Shown here one piece after another: positions 24,480 to 31,030 of a stretch of DNA of 37,995 bases. The notes below the pieces were generated by a model. The model saw nothing but the letters and a program-made list of their open reading frames with translations. It did not search any database and was not told the DNA's origin. The position numbers and the translations under genes were made by a program. The stretch is taken from assembly GCA_020073565.1 (NCBI GenBank), contig JAIQEY010000049.1, positions 1 through 37,995 of the forward strand, given 5' to 3'. Positions within the stretch are counted from its first letter, which is position 1, and each line of letters starts with the position of its first letter. The stretch is from Terriglobia bacterium. GTDB taxonomy: Bacteria; Acidobacteriota; Terriglobia; Terriglobales; Acidobacteriaceae.

Positions 24480-25865
24480 TCACGCTACCAGCGGGACGTT
24501 CGTCATCCCCGCCGTGCCGAACAGGCGCCGGTAGCGCTCCACTTCCGAGTCCGGCCCGAGCGCCTTCGCATAATTGTCCGAGAGTTTCACGGCCGGCCGC
24601 CCTTCGACTTCGGACACTTTGCAGATCAGGCTGATTGGATCAAATTCGCTGCTGCCTTTGGGATCGCAGCCGCGAAAATCGTTAGTCAGCAAAGTTCCCC
24701 AGCCCGCGCTGAATCGAATCCGCCGGCCCGGGGTCCACTTTTGTCGATCCTCGAAGTCCGCGGCACTGCGGAAGTCTTGCGGCGACGCACCGCCCCGCAG
24801 GGTTCCTCCGAAATAAGCGTGGAGGCCGATGATCTCATCGATGTCGAGCGCGTCTGAGGCGATGGCGAGCTTGTCACGCGGGTCCCGGCCACGTTCCTTC
24901 AGCCATTCGATATATTCGTCGCCTGCCACATACGGATCTTTGCTGTCCATGCGCTGCCCGGTCCAGTCAGCCGTCCAGTCGGGCGCACCCTTTAGAAATT
25001 GGGTTGTTCCAAACGTGTCCGGAAGCATGATGTGCAGCGCGCCTTCGTACGTGTTCTGCCACAGTTCGAGCACGCGGTATTGAGAAGCTTTCATAGCCTG
25101 GTCATCGTTGGTCAGCGCGGCGAGGACCATGGGGATTTCATGCGCGTTGGTCCCAATCGCCTCGACGTCGTGCTTGTGGGCGAGGAACGCGTTCGACGTT
25201 CCTATAAAACCGCTGCCGAGATTCGAAGCCATTGCCTTGACTACGTATTCCTGCCACAGAAAGCTGTGACGGCGCCGCGTTCCGAAATCCGCCACGCTCA
25301 GATTGGGAACGCCGCGGAGGCGCTCAATCTTGCCCCAGAGTTTCGTTTTCGCCCGTGCATACAATATGTCTAGATAGAACTCGCTCAGCTTCTTCATATT
25401 GGCTCTCGTCCTCAGCTCATCGAAGATCGAGAGCGCATACAGTTCCCACATGGTGGTTTCGGGCCAATAGCCATCGAAGGACAAATGAAACTGGCCATCT
25501 TTGACCGATAACGCATAGTCCGACAATCTGAAATCCTGCTCCAGCCATTCCAGGAATGCCGGTTCAAAGATTCCGCGGCGGCCATAGAAGGTGTTGCCAG
25601 CCAGCCAGACCAGTTCCGATTTGCGAAAGCGCAGTTTCCGGACATGCTCCAACTGCTCGATGATCTCCTTGGTCGCGAACATGTCGGCCAGACGCACCGA
25701 AGACGTGCGATTGAACAATGAAAATGAGACCTGCGTTTTCGGGTGGTGCTTCCAGATGAACTGCAACATCAGCAGCTTGTAGAAATCCGTATCCAGCAAG
25801 GAGCGGATGACCGGGTCGAGTTCCCAGTTGTGATTGTGCGCCCGCTCCGCGAAGTTGACGATCAT
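24480..25865 (-). CDS. pncB: nicotinate phosphoribosyltransferase
   Basis: The enzyme makes nicotinate mononucleotide from nicotinate and PRPP in NAD salvage. The 461-residue protein begins with the hallmark SLLDTDFYKLLMLQF (about 23-37), has RRRHSFLWQEYVVKA and GSGFIGTSNAFLAHK, the conserved IGTNAHEIPMVLAAL, and later FGGTLRGGASPQDF and RFSAGWGTLLTNDF. Length fits the family. No clear ribosome site precedes the ATG at 25865; the next in-frame Met would remove the conserved N-terminus. A PnuC-like small protein lies some 4 kb away, but no operon link is seen. Confidence 0.94.
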   Translation of the reverse strand: MIVNFAERAHNHNWELDPVIRSLLDTDFYKLLMLQFIWKHHPKTQVSFSLFNRTSSVRLADMFATKEIIEQLEHVRKLRFRKSELVWLAGNTFYGRRGIFEPAFLEWLEQDFRLSDYALSVKDGQFHLSFDGYWPETTMWELYALSIFDELRTRANMKKLSEFYLDILYARAKTKLWGKIERLRGVPNLSVADFGTRRRHSFLWQEYVVKAMASNLGSGFIGTSNAFLAHKHDVEAIGTNAHEIPMVLAALTNDDQAMKASQYRVLELWQNTYEGALHIMLPDTFGTTQFLKGAPDWTADWTGQRMDSKDPYVAGDEYIEWLKERGRDPRDKLAIASDALDIDEIIGLHAYFGGTLRGGASPQDFRSAADFEDRQKWTPGRRIRFSAGWGTLLTNDFRGCDPKGSSEFDPISLICKVSEVEGRPAVKLSDNYAKALGPDSEVERYRRLFGTAGMTNVPLVA

Positions 25866-25944
25866 CGCGTCATATCTTCTTCTGGGGAGCGGGCAAAAAG
25901 CAAATCGGACGCGGTGTAACGCTTATGGCGGGGCCACAGCGGCC

Positions 25945-26319
25945 TCAGGCTGCCGCGATCGGCAACGTCTCCTTGTCGGATTGAAGTTGGCCGTTGCCCG
26001 GGCTTGCTTGGGGCATCTCTTGCGCCAAGGTGGGTCCGGAGATTTCGAAAATAGAGTCCAGATGAGTGACGCTCAACATCTCGCGCACATTCGGGTTCGG
26101 ATTCCTGAGCCTGAGATAAATGCCGGCAGCCTGGAGCGAAACCAGCAGGCCGATCCCGGCGGCGTCGATCGCATCCACTCTCTCAAGATCAAGTACGACA
26201 ATCCGCCCGTGCTTTTGGCTGGCAGCGCACAAAAGGGCAGTTTCGTCACCACGCACGATTCTGCCCGCGCAGCGCAGAACCACGATGCCGTTCAACTCTT
26301 CGACGCTTACATTCAACAT
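25945..26319 (-). CDS. STAS-domain protein lacking the phosphorylatable serine
   Basis: The 124-residue product has the SpoIIAA/RsbV-type STAS pattern: VSVEELNGIVVLRCAGRIV (4-22), IVVLDLERVDAIDAAGIGLLVSL (40-62) and a final amphipathic helix. In anti-anti-sigma factors the loop reads D-S/T-S-G-x-G and the Ser is phosphorylated; here it reads DAAGIG (52-57) with Ala at both positions. It may therefore be constitutively active or work without phosphorylation. AGGAGG precedes the ATG. An ECF sigma and small membrane protein pair lies just upstream on the same strand, but the link is only positional. The C-terminal 25 residues are polar and probably disordered. Confidence 0.78.
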   Translation of the reverse strand: MLNVSVEELNGIVVLRCAGRIVRGDETALLCAASQKHGRIVVLDLERVDAIDAAGIGLLVSLQAAGIYLRLRNPNPNVREMLSVTHLDSIFEISGPTLAQEMPQASPGNGQLQSDKETLPIAAA

Positions 26320-26458
26320 ATTTTCAACCTCCTAAATCCGCTCACAGATCGCCAACTACCAGATGTGAGCCTATCCAACAGGCGAATATCATAGGCGAAC
26401 AAAAAGAGAATTTAAATACAATTCTATCGAGACGAACACATGCCCAGCTGGGCGCTTC

Positions 26459-26797
26459 TCAAGCCTTCGGTTCCGCCGCGGGCGGCCCGAACGGGCCGCA
26501 TCGCCCGCGCATGGACGCGCGGAACTTCTCGCGTTCCTCGGGTGTCATCTGTTCCCAGCGCTCCATCATGCGGTGACGCCAGTACATATGGTGGCCCGGA
26601 CGGCCGCGAAATCCGCCCAAGAGGATCTTGCTGAGAACGAGAATGCCGACGGCCTGCCAGAAGCTGATCACGTGCCAGCCAAATAGAGCCGGCATCAGCC
26701 AATTCCACAGGAGCATCACCACATAGCTGAAAACGCAAGCGATCAGCACCGCAAACAATGCAAATTTGAGTCCTCTTAAGAACCAGTTCCTTTTCAT
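26459..26797 (-). CDS. small membrane protein co-transcribed with an ECF sigma factor
   Basis: The 112-residue protein has two hydrophobic segments (FALFAVLIACVFSYVVMLLW, about 12-31, and VISFWQAVGILVLSKILLGG, about 43-62). A basic, Met/Trp/Arg-rich cytosolic tail follows with MYWRHRMMERWEQMTPEEREKF. It starts ten bases after the stop of the ECF sigma gene, so the two form an operon. It might act as an anti-sigma factor, but it lacks the zinc motif (HxxxCxxC) of the usual zinc-binding anti-sigma class. Its tail resembles the Met/Arg-rich region of periplasmic metal sensors only loosely. Role unproven. Confidence 0.65.
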   Translation of the reverse strand: MKRNWFLRGLKFALFAVLIACVFSYVVMLLWNWLMPALFGWHVISFWQAVGILVLSKILLGGFRGRPGHHMYWRHRMMERWEQMTPEEREKFRASMRGRCGPFGPPAAEPKA

Positions 26798-26807
26798 ATT
26801 TCCACCC

Positions 26808-27392
26808 TCATGCCTTCGTAAATTCGTAGTAGATCGCCTGCAGCCTCTGGCGCAGGTGCACGACCGCGTAGTGCTTGCGCGAAAGAAGCGTGTTTATGCT
26901 GACGCCGCTTTGGGCAGCGAGCTCTTTGAAGCTGTAACCCATCAGTTCGTGGGCGATGAACACTTCGCGCTGCTCCTCCGGCAGCTCGTCGAGAGCTGCG
27001 TCCAGCTCTTCGAGCAGCACACTGCGGGCGAATGCCGCCTGCGGGCCCGCGTCGGGCGAGGGCAGCAGATCCTCCCATTGCAGCGTTTCTCCATCTTCGT
27101 TGATGGCAGCGGGATCGCTTCTCGCTTCGCGCTTCTTTCTGCGAAACAGGTCCGTGATGCGATTTCGCGCCACTCGAAATAGCCAGGCGGTCACCTGCTC
27201 CACCGGCTCCATCATGCGGTAGGCTTCCACCAGCTCGTAGAAGACATCTTGCAAGATGTCTTCTGCGTCACCCTGGTCCGCCACGCGTCTTCGAATGAAA
27301 TTGCGAAGCCGTGCCTGCTCCCGATCGACCGCCTCGGAGATTCGCTGGTCTTCTTCAGCCATCTGCCACTGTGTTTTCAGCGCCTCGTCCAT
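26808..27392 (-). CDS. ECF-type RNA polymerase sigma factor
   Basis: The 194-residue protein contains sigma region 2 (GDAEDILQDVFYELVEAYR, then AWLFRVARNRITDLFRRKKREA, about 41-90). After a variable linker it has region 4 (LDELPEEQREVFIAHEL, then SFKELAAQSGVSINTLLSRKHYAVVHLRQRL, about 134-184). Regions 1 and 3 are absent, as expected of ECF factors. The linker, about 40 residues and acidic, is typical of some groups. It is followed after ten bases by a membrane-protein gene, probably its partner. Target promoters cannot be inferred; autoregulation is likely but no matching -35/-10 pair was identified. Confidence 0.9.
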   Translation of the reverse strand: MDEALKTQWQMAEEDQRISEAVDREQARLRNFIRRRVADQGDAEDILQDVFYELVEAYRMMEPVEQVTAWLFRVARNRITDLFRRKKREARSDPAAINEDGETLQWEDLLPSPDAGPQAAFARSVLLEELDAALDELPEEQREVFIAHELMGYSFKELAAQSGVSINTLLSRKHYAVVHLRQRLQAIYYEFTKA

Positions 27393-27777
27393 CTACCCTG
27401 TAGACGCAGGAGCGAAAGAAATATTTTAAGGGTAGGCGGAGGTGCCAGAGGTCAAACGTGCCGTGGGAAGTCGTATGTGCCGACTAGCCCGAGACAAGCC
27501 TGAAAAAACTATGTATCGCTTGCGACCTCGTCCAGCAATTCGTCATCTAAGGTCAACTAGTCGTGTTTAAGAGCCTGGTCCGCGGGAGGCTCGTGGGGCA
27601 CCCGCGTCGGACCCCCATCGCCCGGGCCGGTGGGGTCAGTCCGGGCGAGGCTCAGCCGCCAAGGGGCGTATCGCTGCACTTGTGACGCTGTGGCCCAGCA
27701 GCAGAGTCGAGTAATCTTGATCAACTCTTAGCTCGCCACGCTTCGTCTGGTCATCATGAGCAAGTCAGGAGGTCCCT
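27393..27777. other. gene-free region upstream of egtB
   Basis: These 385 bases between the divergent ECF sigma and egtB genes contain no gene. They hold the structured GC-rich segment at 27571-27660, described separately. A short TTGATCAA palindrome lies at 27718-27725. No clear promoter was recognised. Confidence 0.4.
27571..27648 (+). promoter_or_regulatory. candidate structured RNA with pseudoknot potential upstream of egtB
   Basis: Three perfect pairings are present. GAGCCT (27571-27576) pairs with AGGCTC (27587-27592). GACCCC (27610-27615) pairs with GGGGTC (27632-27637). TCGCCCGG (27618-27625) pairs with CCGGGCGA (27641-27648). The last two interleave as in an H-type pseudoknot, or are mutually exclusive alternatives as in a switch. 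The segment ends 129 bases before the egtB ATG. Strand and function are inferred; no known riboswitch class was recognised. Confidence 0.35.
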
Positions 27778-29106
27778 ATGCTTGCGACGTACGATGGCAT
27801 ATCGATTCGTCATGGGCTAATCGAGCGACTCTGTGAAGCGCGCCGCCAGAGCGATGCGCTTTTCAGTCTGGTCCGCGCTGACTACCTCTACGAGCGACCG
27901 ATTCCAGAGCGTCATCGCATCGTCTTCTATGTGGGGCATCTTGAGGCATTTGATTGGAATCTGCTCCACGAAAACATCTTCGGCCTGAAGAGTTTTCATC
28001 CTGAATTTGACCGATTGTTTGCGTTTGGAATCGATCCTGTTGGCGGCGGGCTGCCCAGCGATCGACCTTCAGACTGGCCATCCTTGGATCAGGTGCACGA
28101 CTACGTCACTAAAGTTCGGGCCGCTTTGGACGAGAAGTTGGCCGGCGAAGCACTACGCTCTCAAACGCCCGACGGCTCTTCAATCGAAACTCTTCTCAAC
28201 GTCGCGGTTGAACATCGGCTGATGCATGTCGAGACGCTGGCCTACATGCTGCATCAACTGGCACTCGACAAGAAGGTGAGGCAGAGGCGTCCACAGAATG
28301 TGGACAGCGGGCCTGTGGTCCACCGGATGGTCGAGATCCCTGCGGGCATGGCGACACTGGGCCTTCGCCGCGGCTCCGAAGACTTTGGTTGGGACAATGA
28401 GTATGAAGCCCACACGGTGGACGTCCCGGCATTTGCCATCGACCAGTACAAAGTGACGAACCGGCAGTATCTCGCATTCATGGTTGCTGGCGGCTATGAA
28501 GTGCGCAGTTTCTGGAGTGACGACGATTGGAACTGGAGAACTGGCTGCGGGATCACGCATCCGGTGTTCTGGAAGAAAGCCGGCGATCGCTGGCTTTATC
28601 GCACGATGTTCGATGAGGCGCCACTCCCGCTCGACTGGCCTGTTTATGTCAGCCATGCGGAAGCGAGTGCTTACGCGCGGTGGGCAGGCAAGTCGCTCCC
28701 CACCGAAGCGGAGTGGCATCGCGCGGCTTACGGCGTCGCCGGCGAACGCGAAAGAACTTACCCGTGGGGCAGTGAACCGCCCAACACGGCGCTGGGTAAT
28801 TTTGATTTTCATCGCGGGGACCCTACGCGGGTGAATGCGTTTCCGGCGGGCCGGAGCGCTTTCGGGGTTCACGACGTGTTGGGGAACGGGTGGGAATGGA
28901 CCTCCACCGTGCTTGCCCCCTTTTCTGGTTTCGAGCCATTTCCGTTTTACCGGGGCTACTCGGCTGATTTCTTCGACGGCAAACACTTTGTCATGAAGGG
29001 GGGCTCGGCACGCACGGCCGCATGCATGCTCCGGCCCACGTTTCGTAACTGGTTCCAGGCCCACTACCAATATGCGTACACGGGGTTCCGCTGCGTAAGC
29101 CACTGA
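27778..29106 (+). CDS. egtB: ergothioneine synthase EgtB (iron-dependent sulfoxide synthase)
   Basis: EgtB joins trimethylhistidine (hercynine) to a thiol donor (gamma-glutamylcysteine or cysteine) using O2 and a non-haem iron. The 442-residue protein has an N-terminal DinB-like four-helix domain with the three-His iron site (H54 in YVGHLEAFDW; H146 and H150 in EHRLMHVETL). A C-terminal FGE-sulfatase domain follows (VEIPAGMATLG, SLPTEAEWHRAAYG, VLGNGWEWTS and MKGGSARTAACMLRPTFRN). GGAGG lies just before the ATG. The next gene is egtD, 16 bases on. No egtC- or egtE-like gene is adjacent. OvoA-type activity is less likely, because the methyltransferase is a separate gene. Confidence 0.88.
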   Translation: MLATYDGISIRHGLIERLCEARRQSDALFSLVRADYLYERPIPERHRIVFYVGHLEAFDWNLLHENIFGLKSFHPEFDRLFAFGIDPVGGGLPSDRPSDWPSLDQVHDYVTKVRAALDEKLAGEALRSQTPDGSSIETLLNVAVEHRLMHVETLAYMLHQLALDKKVRQRRPQNVDSGPVVHRMVEIPAGMATLGLRRGSEDFGWDNEYEAHTVDVPAFAIDQYKVTNRQYLAFMVAGGYEVRSFWSDDDWNWRTGCGITHPVFWKKAGDRWLYRTMFDEAPLPLDWPVYVSHAEASAYARWAGKSLPTEAEWHRAAYGVAGERERTYPWGSEPPNTALGNFDFHRGDPTRVNAFPAGRSAFGVHDVLGNGWEWTSTVLAPFSGFEPFPFYRGYSADFFDGKHFVMKGGSARTAACMLRPTFRNWFQAHYQYAYTGFRCVSH

Positions 29107-29122
29107 ACGGAGGAATTGGGAA

Positions 29123-30091
29123 ATGCTTGTCCACGCGATCACCAGCAATGTCACTTATGAATTTGCCTCCGACGTGCATGCCGGGCTCACCCGGCCGGGT
29201 CAGAAGGAACTCCCTTCCAAGTACCTATACGATGATGTGGGTTCGGCCCTGTTTGAAGTGATCAGCCGCCTGCCTGAGTACGGACTCACGCGCGCGGATG
29301 AGCGGTTGCTGCGGCGACATGCGAGTGAGATTGTCGATCGCTTGGCCGCTCCGGTCGCGGTCGTTGAGTTGGGCAGCGGCAGTGGCAAGAAGACCCGCTG
29401 GGTACTCGAAGCGCTTTGCAGGAGGCAACGTACGTTCTACTATCCCATCGAAATCTCGCGCTCGGCGCTGGCCATGTGTGAGCGCGAACTCCGTGACATC
29501 GATGCCATCAGCATTGTGGGATTTGAACGCGAGTATCTCGATGGGCTGCTGGAAGTGGCGGCGCACCGGAAGGCCGACCAGCATCTCTTCGTGTTGTTCC
29601 TGGGGAGCACGATCGGAAACTTTGATCGTGCGGCGGGCGTAAAGTTTCTGGTCGAGGTCCGGCGAATTCTGGAACCCGGCGACTCACTGCTGTTGGGAAC
29701 GGACCTGGAAAAGCCCAGTACACAGCTGCTGGCGGCCTACGACGATGGACTCGGAGTGACGGCGGCCTTTAATCTCAACCTGCTCGCCCGCATCAACCGC
29801 GACCTTGATGCCGACTTTGACCTCGAACAATTCGCGCATGTGGCCAGGATCAATCACGAGGCGCGGAGCATCGAGATGCACCTGCGGTCCCGGCGACGTC
29901 AAACCGTAAGCATCCCGGCGGCGGAACTCGACGTTGAGTTCCTGGAAGGCGAGACGATCTGGACGGAAAGCAGCCACAAGTATTCGACCGAGGAAATTTT
30001 CCAGATGGCGCGTAATGCCGGTTTCAGCTGCCAGGCGCAGTGGATCGACGATGAGTGGTCATTTGCGGAGAATTTGCTCACTGCGGAATGA
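29123..30091 (+). CDS. egtD: L-histidine N-alpha-methyltransferase EgtD
   Basis: EgtD trimethylates histidine to hercynine using S-adenosylmethionine, the first ergothioneine step. The 322-residue protein has the family start (PSKYLYDDVGSALFEVIS and LPEYGLTRADERLL), the SAM-binding motif VELGSGSGKKTRWVLEAL (about 81-98), and LFLGSTIGNFDR, which holds the conserved substrate-binding Asn. It also has LLLGTDLEKP and, near the C-terminus, ETIWTESSHKYSTEEI. AGGAGG precedes the ATG by a normal distance. It sits in an operon with egtB. Where many family members have PEYYPT, this one reads PEYGLT, a small variation. Confidence 0.92.
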   Translation: MLVHAITSNVTYEFASDVHAGLTRPGQKELPSKYLYDDVGSALFEVISRLPEYGLTRADERLLRRHASEIVDRLAAPVAVVELGSGSGKKTRWVLEALCRRQRTFYYPIEISRSALAMCERELRDIDAISIVGFEREYLDGLLEVAAHRKADQHLFVLFLGSTIGNFDRAAGVKFLVEVRRILEPGDSLLLGTDLEKPSTQLLAAYDDGLGVTAAFNLNLLARINRDLDADFDLEQFAHVARINHEARSIEMHLRSRRRQTVSIPAAELDVEFLEGETIWTESSHKYSTEEIFQMARNAGFSCQAQWIDDEWSFAENLLTAE

Positions 30092-30146
30092 AGCGGGCTA
30101 TCGTGGCGCGATCATAATGCGTCGATAGGGCAAGCAAGAATGCATA

Positions 30147-30175
30147 GGTCCTTCGCTTCGCTCAGGATGACAAGG
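30147..30175. repeat. dispersed repeat (copy 2)
   Basis: GGTCCTTCGCTTCGCTCAGG followed by ATGACAAGG matches the ends of the copy at 24404-24464 and lacks its internal hairpin. It lies between the convergent egtD and PnuC-like genes. Confidence 0.55.
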
Positions 30176-30398
30176 AAGAGGGCTCCGGGACCCGGCGCCA
30201 GGTACGCAGGTTGATGACGCTGATCGCGATGCAGAATACGTTAGCTGGAATGAAACCTAATTGTGCGGTCTTGAAGCCGATGACGCACATGATAACGCTA
30301 TTCACGGTCGCCAGCAGCCAGCCTTCCCAGCAGCGGCGTCCGACCAGGATGGTGGAGGTGATGGTCAACACACACGACAGATAATCGAGCCTTAACAC
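30162..30398 (-). CDS. small PnuC-like membrane protein
   Basis: The 78-residue product has about three helices: YLSCVLTITSTILVGRR, WLLATVNSVIMCVIGF and FIPANVFCIAISVIN. Its WEGWLLATVN and FIPANVFC segments resemble the repeats of PnuC-type and YgjV-type transporters, in which Trp and Asn line the substrate path. At this size it is at most half a transporter and might work as an oligomer. The ATG at 30398 gives the full first helix. The 3' end overlaps the dispersed repeat copy, so the last residues (EPSSLSS) may be recruited from repeat sequence. Confidence 0.6.
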   Translation of the reverse strand: MLRLDYLSCVLTITSTILVGRRCWEGWLLATVNSVIMCVIGFKTAQLGFIPANVFCIAISVINLRTWRRVPEPSSLSS

Positions 30399-30508
30399 GA
30401 ATGAAATACCTCCGTGTAATCATTGTGAATGAAAGGCGATGTGGTTTCCGTGATCCTGGTCCTTTCGTCACATGACTGAGGTCACACGAGGTGCATTGCA
30501 CGATGGTC

Positions 30509-30523
30509 GGTCCCTACGGGACC
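30509..30523. repeat. short perfect hairpin in the leader of the zinc-finger gene
   Basis: GGTCCC-TAC-GGGACC forms a six-base-pair stem 67 bases before the start of the UBP zinc-finger gene. It could be part of an mRNA leader or an operator. Confidence 0.35.
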
Positions 30524-30589
30524 AGCAATTGGTTTGATTCAGAGGATGTCAACAAAGGCAAACCAGTTCTAGCAAGGTCAGGAGGAGCG

Positions 30590-30862
30590 ATGGCCGAAGA
30601 ATGTACGCATCTTGATCAGATCAAGATAAGGGAAACCAATCAACATGTGTGTGAAGACTGCGTGAAGACCGGCGATACCTGGGTTCACCTGCGGTTGTGC
30701 CTCACGTGTGGGCACGTCGGCTGTTGCGATTCGTCCAAGAACAAGCATGCGACCAAGCACTTCCACAAAACGCAGCATCCTTTGATCCGCTCCATCGAAC
30801 CGGGAGAGAGCTGGGTCTGGTGTTATGTGGACGAGATCGAGCCCGGCGAACTTGTGGCTTGA
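30590..30862 (+). CDS. UBP-type zinc-finger protein
   Basis: The 90-residue protein is essentially a single ZnF-UBP domain: ECTHLDQI (C5, H7), HVCEDCVKTGD (C21, C24), LRLCLTCGHVGCCDSSK (C37, C40, C45, C46), then HATKHFHKTQHPLI with His 53, 57, 59 and 63, and WVWCYVDE. In eukaryotes this fold binds the ubiquitin C-terminus; in bacteria without ubiquitin its ligand is unknown. GGAGGAG immediately precedes the ATG at 30590; the frame upstream is not conserved-looking. It lies 168 bases before the receiver-flavoprotein gene, same strand. I recall, without checking, that these families are often neighbours in other genomes. Confidence 0.85.
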   Translation: MAEECTHLDQIKIRETNQHVCEDCVKTGDTWVHLRLCLTCGHVGCCDSSKNKHATKHFHKTQHPLIRSIEPGESWVWCYVDEIEPGELVA

Positions 30863-31030
30863 GGTGCGGTTCGGTGAGGCCGTGCGACCGACAACAACCT
30901 GCCAGACCGGCGCGGTTGGGGAACGACTGTCGTAGGGCGCGACCGCAACACAAGTTTTGGTGTCTAATGTGTTGATTCGGGTTCGATCGGGTGTCTGAAC
31001 TACCCTTCATCATTAAGGCTGAGAGCGTTT

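Noticed and set aside
28180..29154. 324-codon frame antisense to egtB
   Set aside because: Arg/Pro/His-rich shadow composition; egtB is certain.
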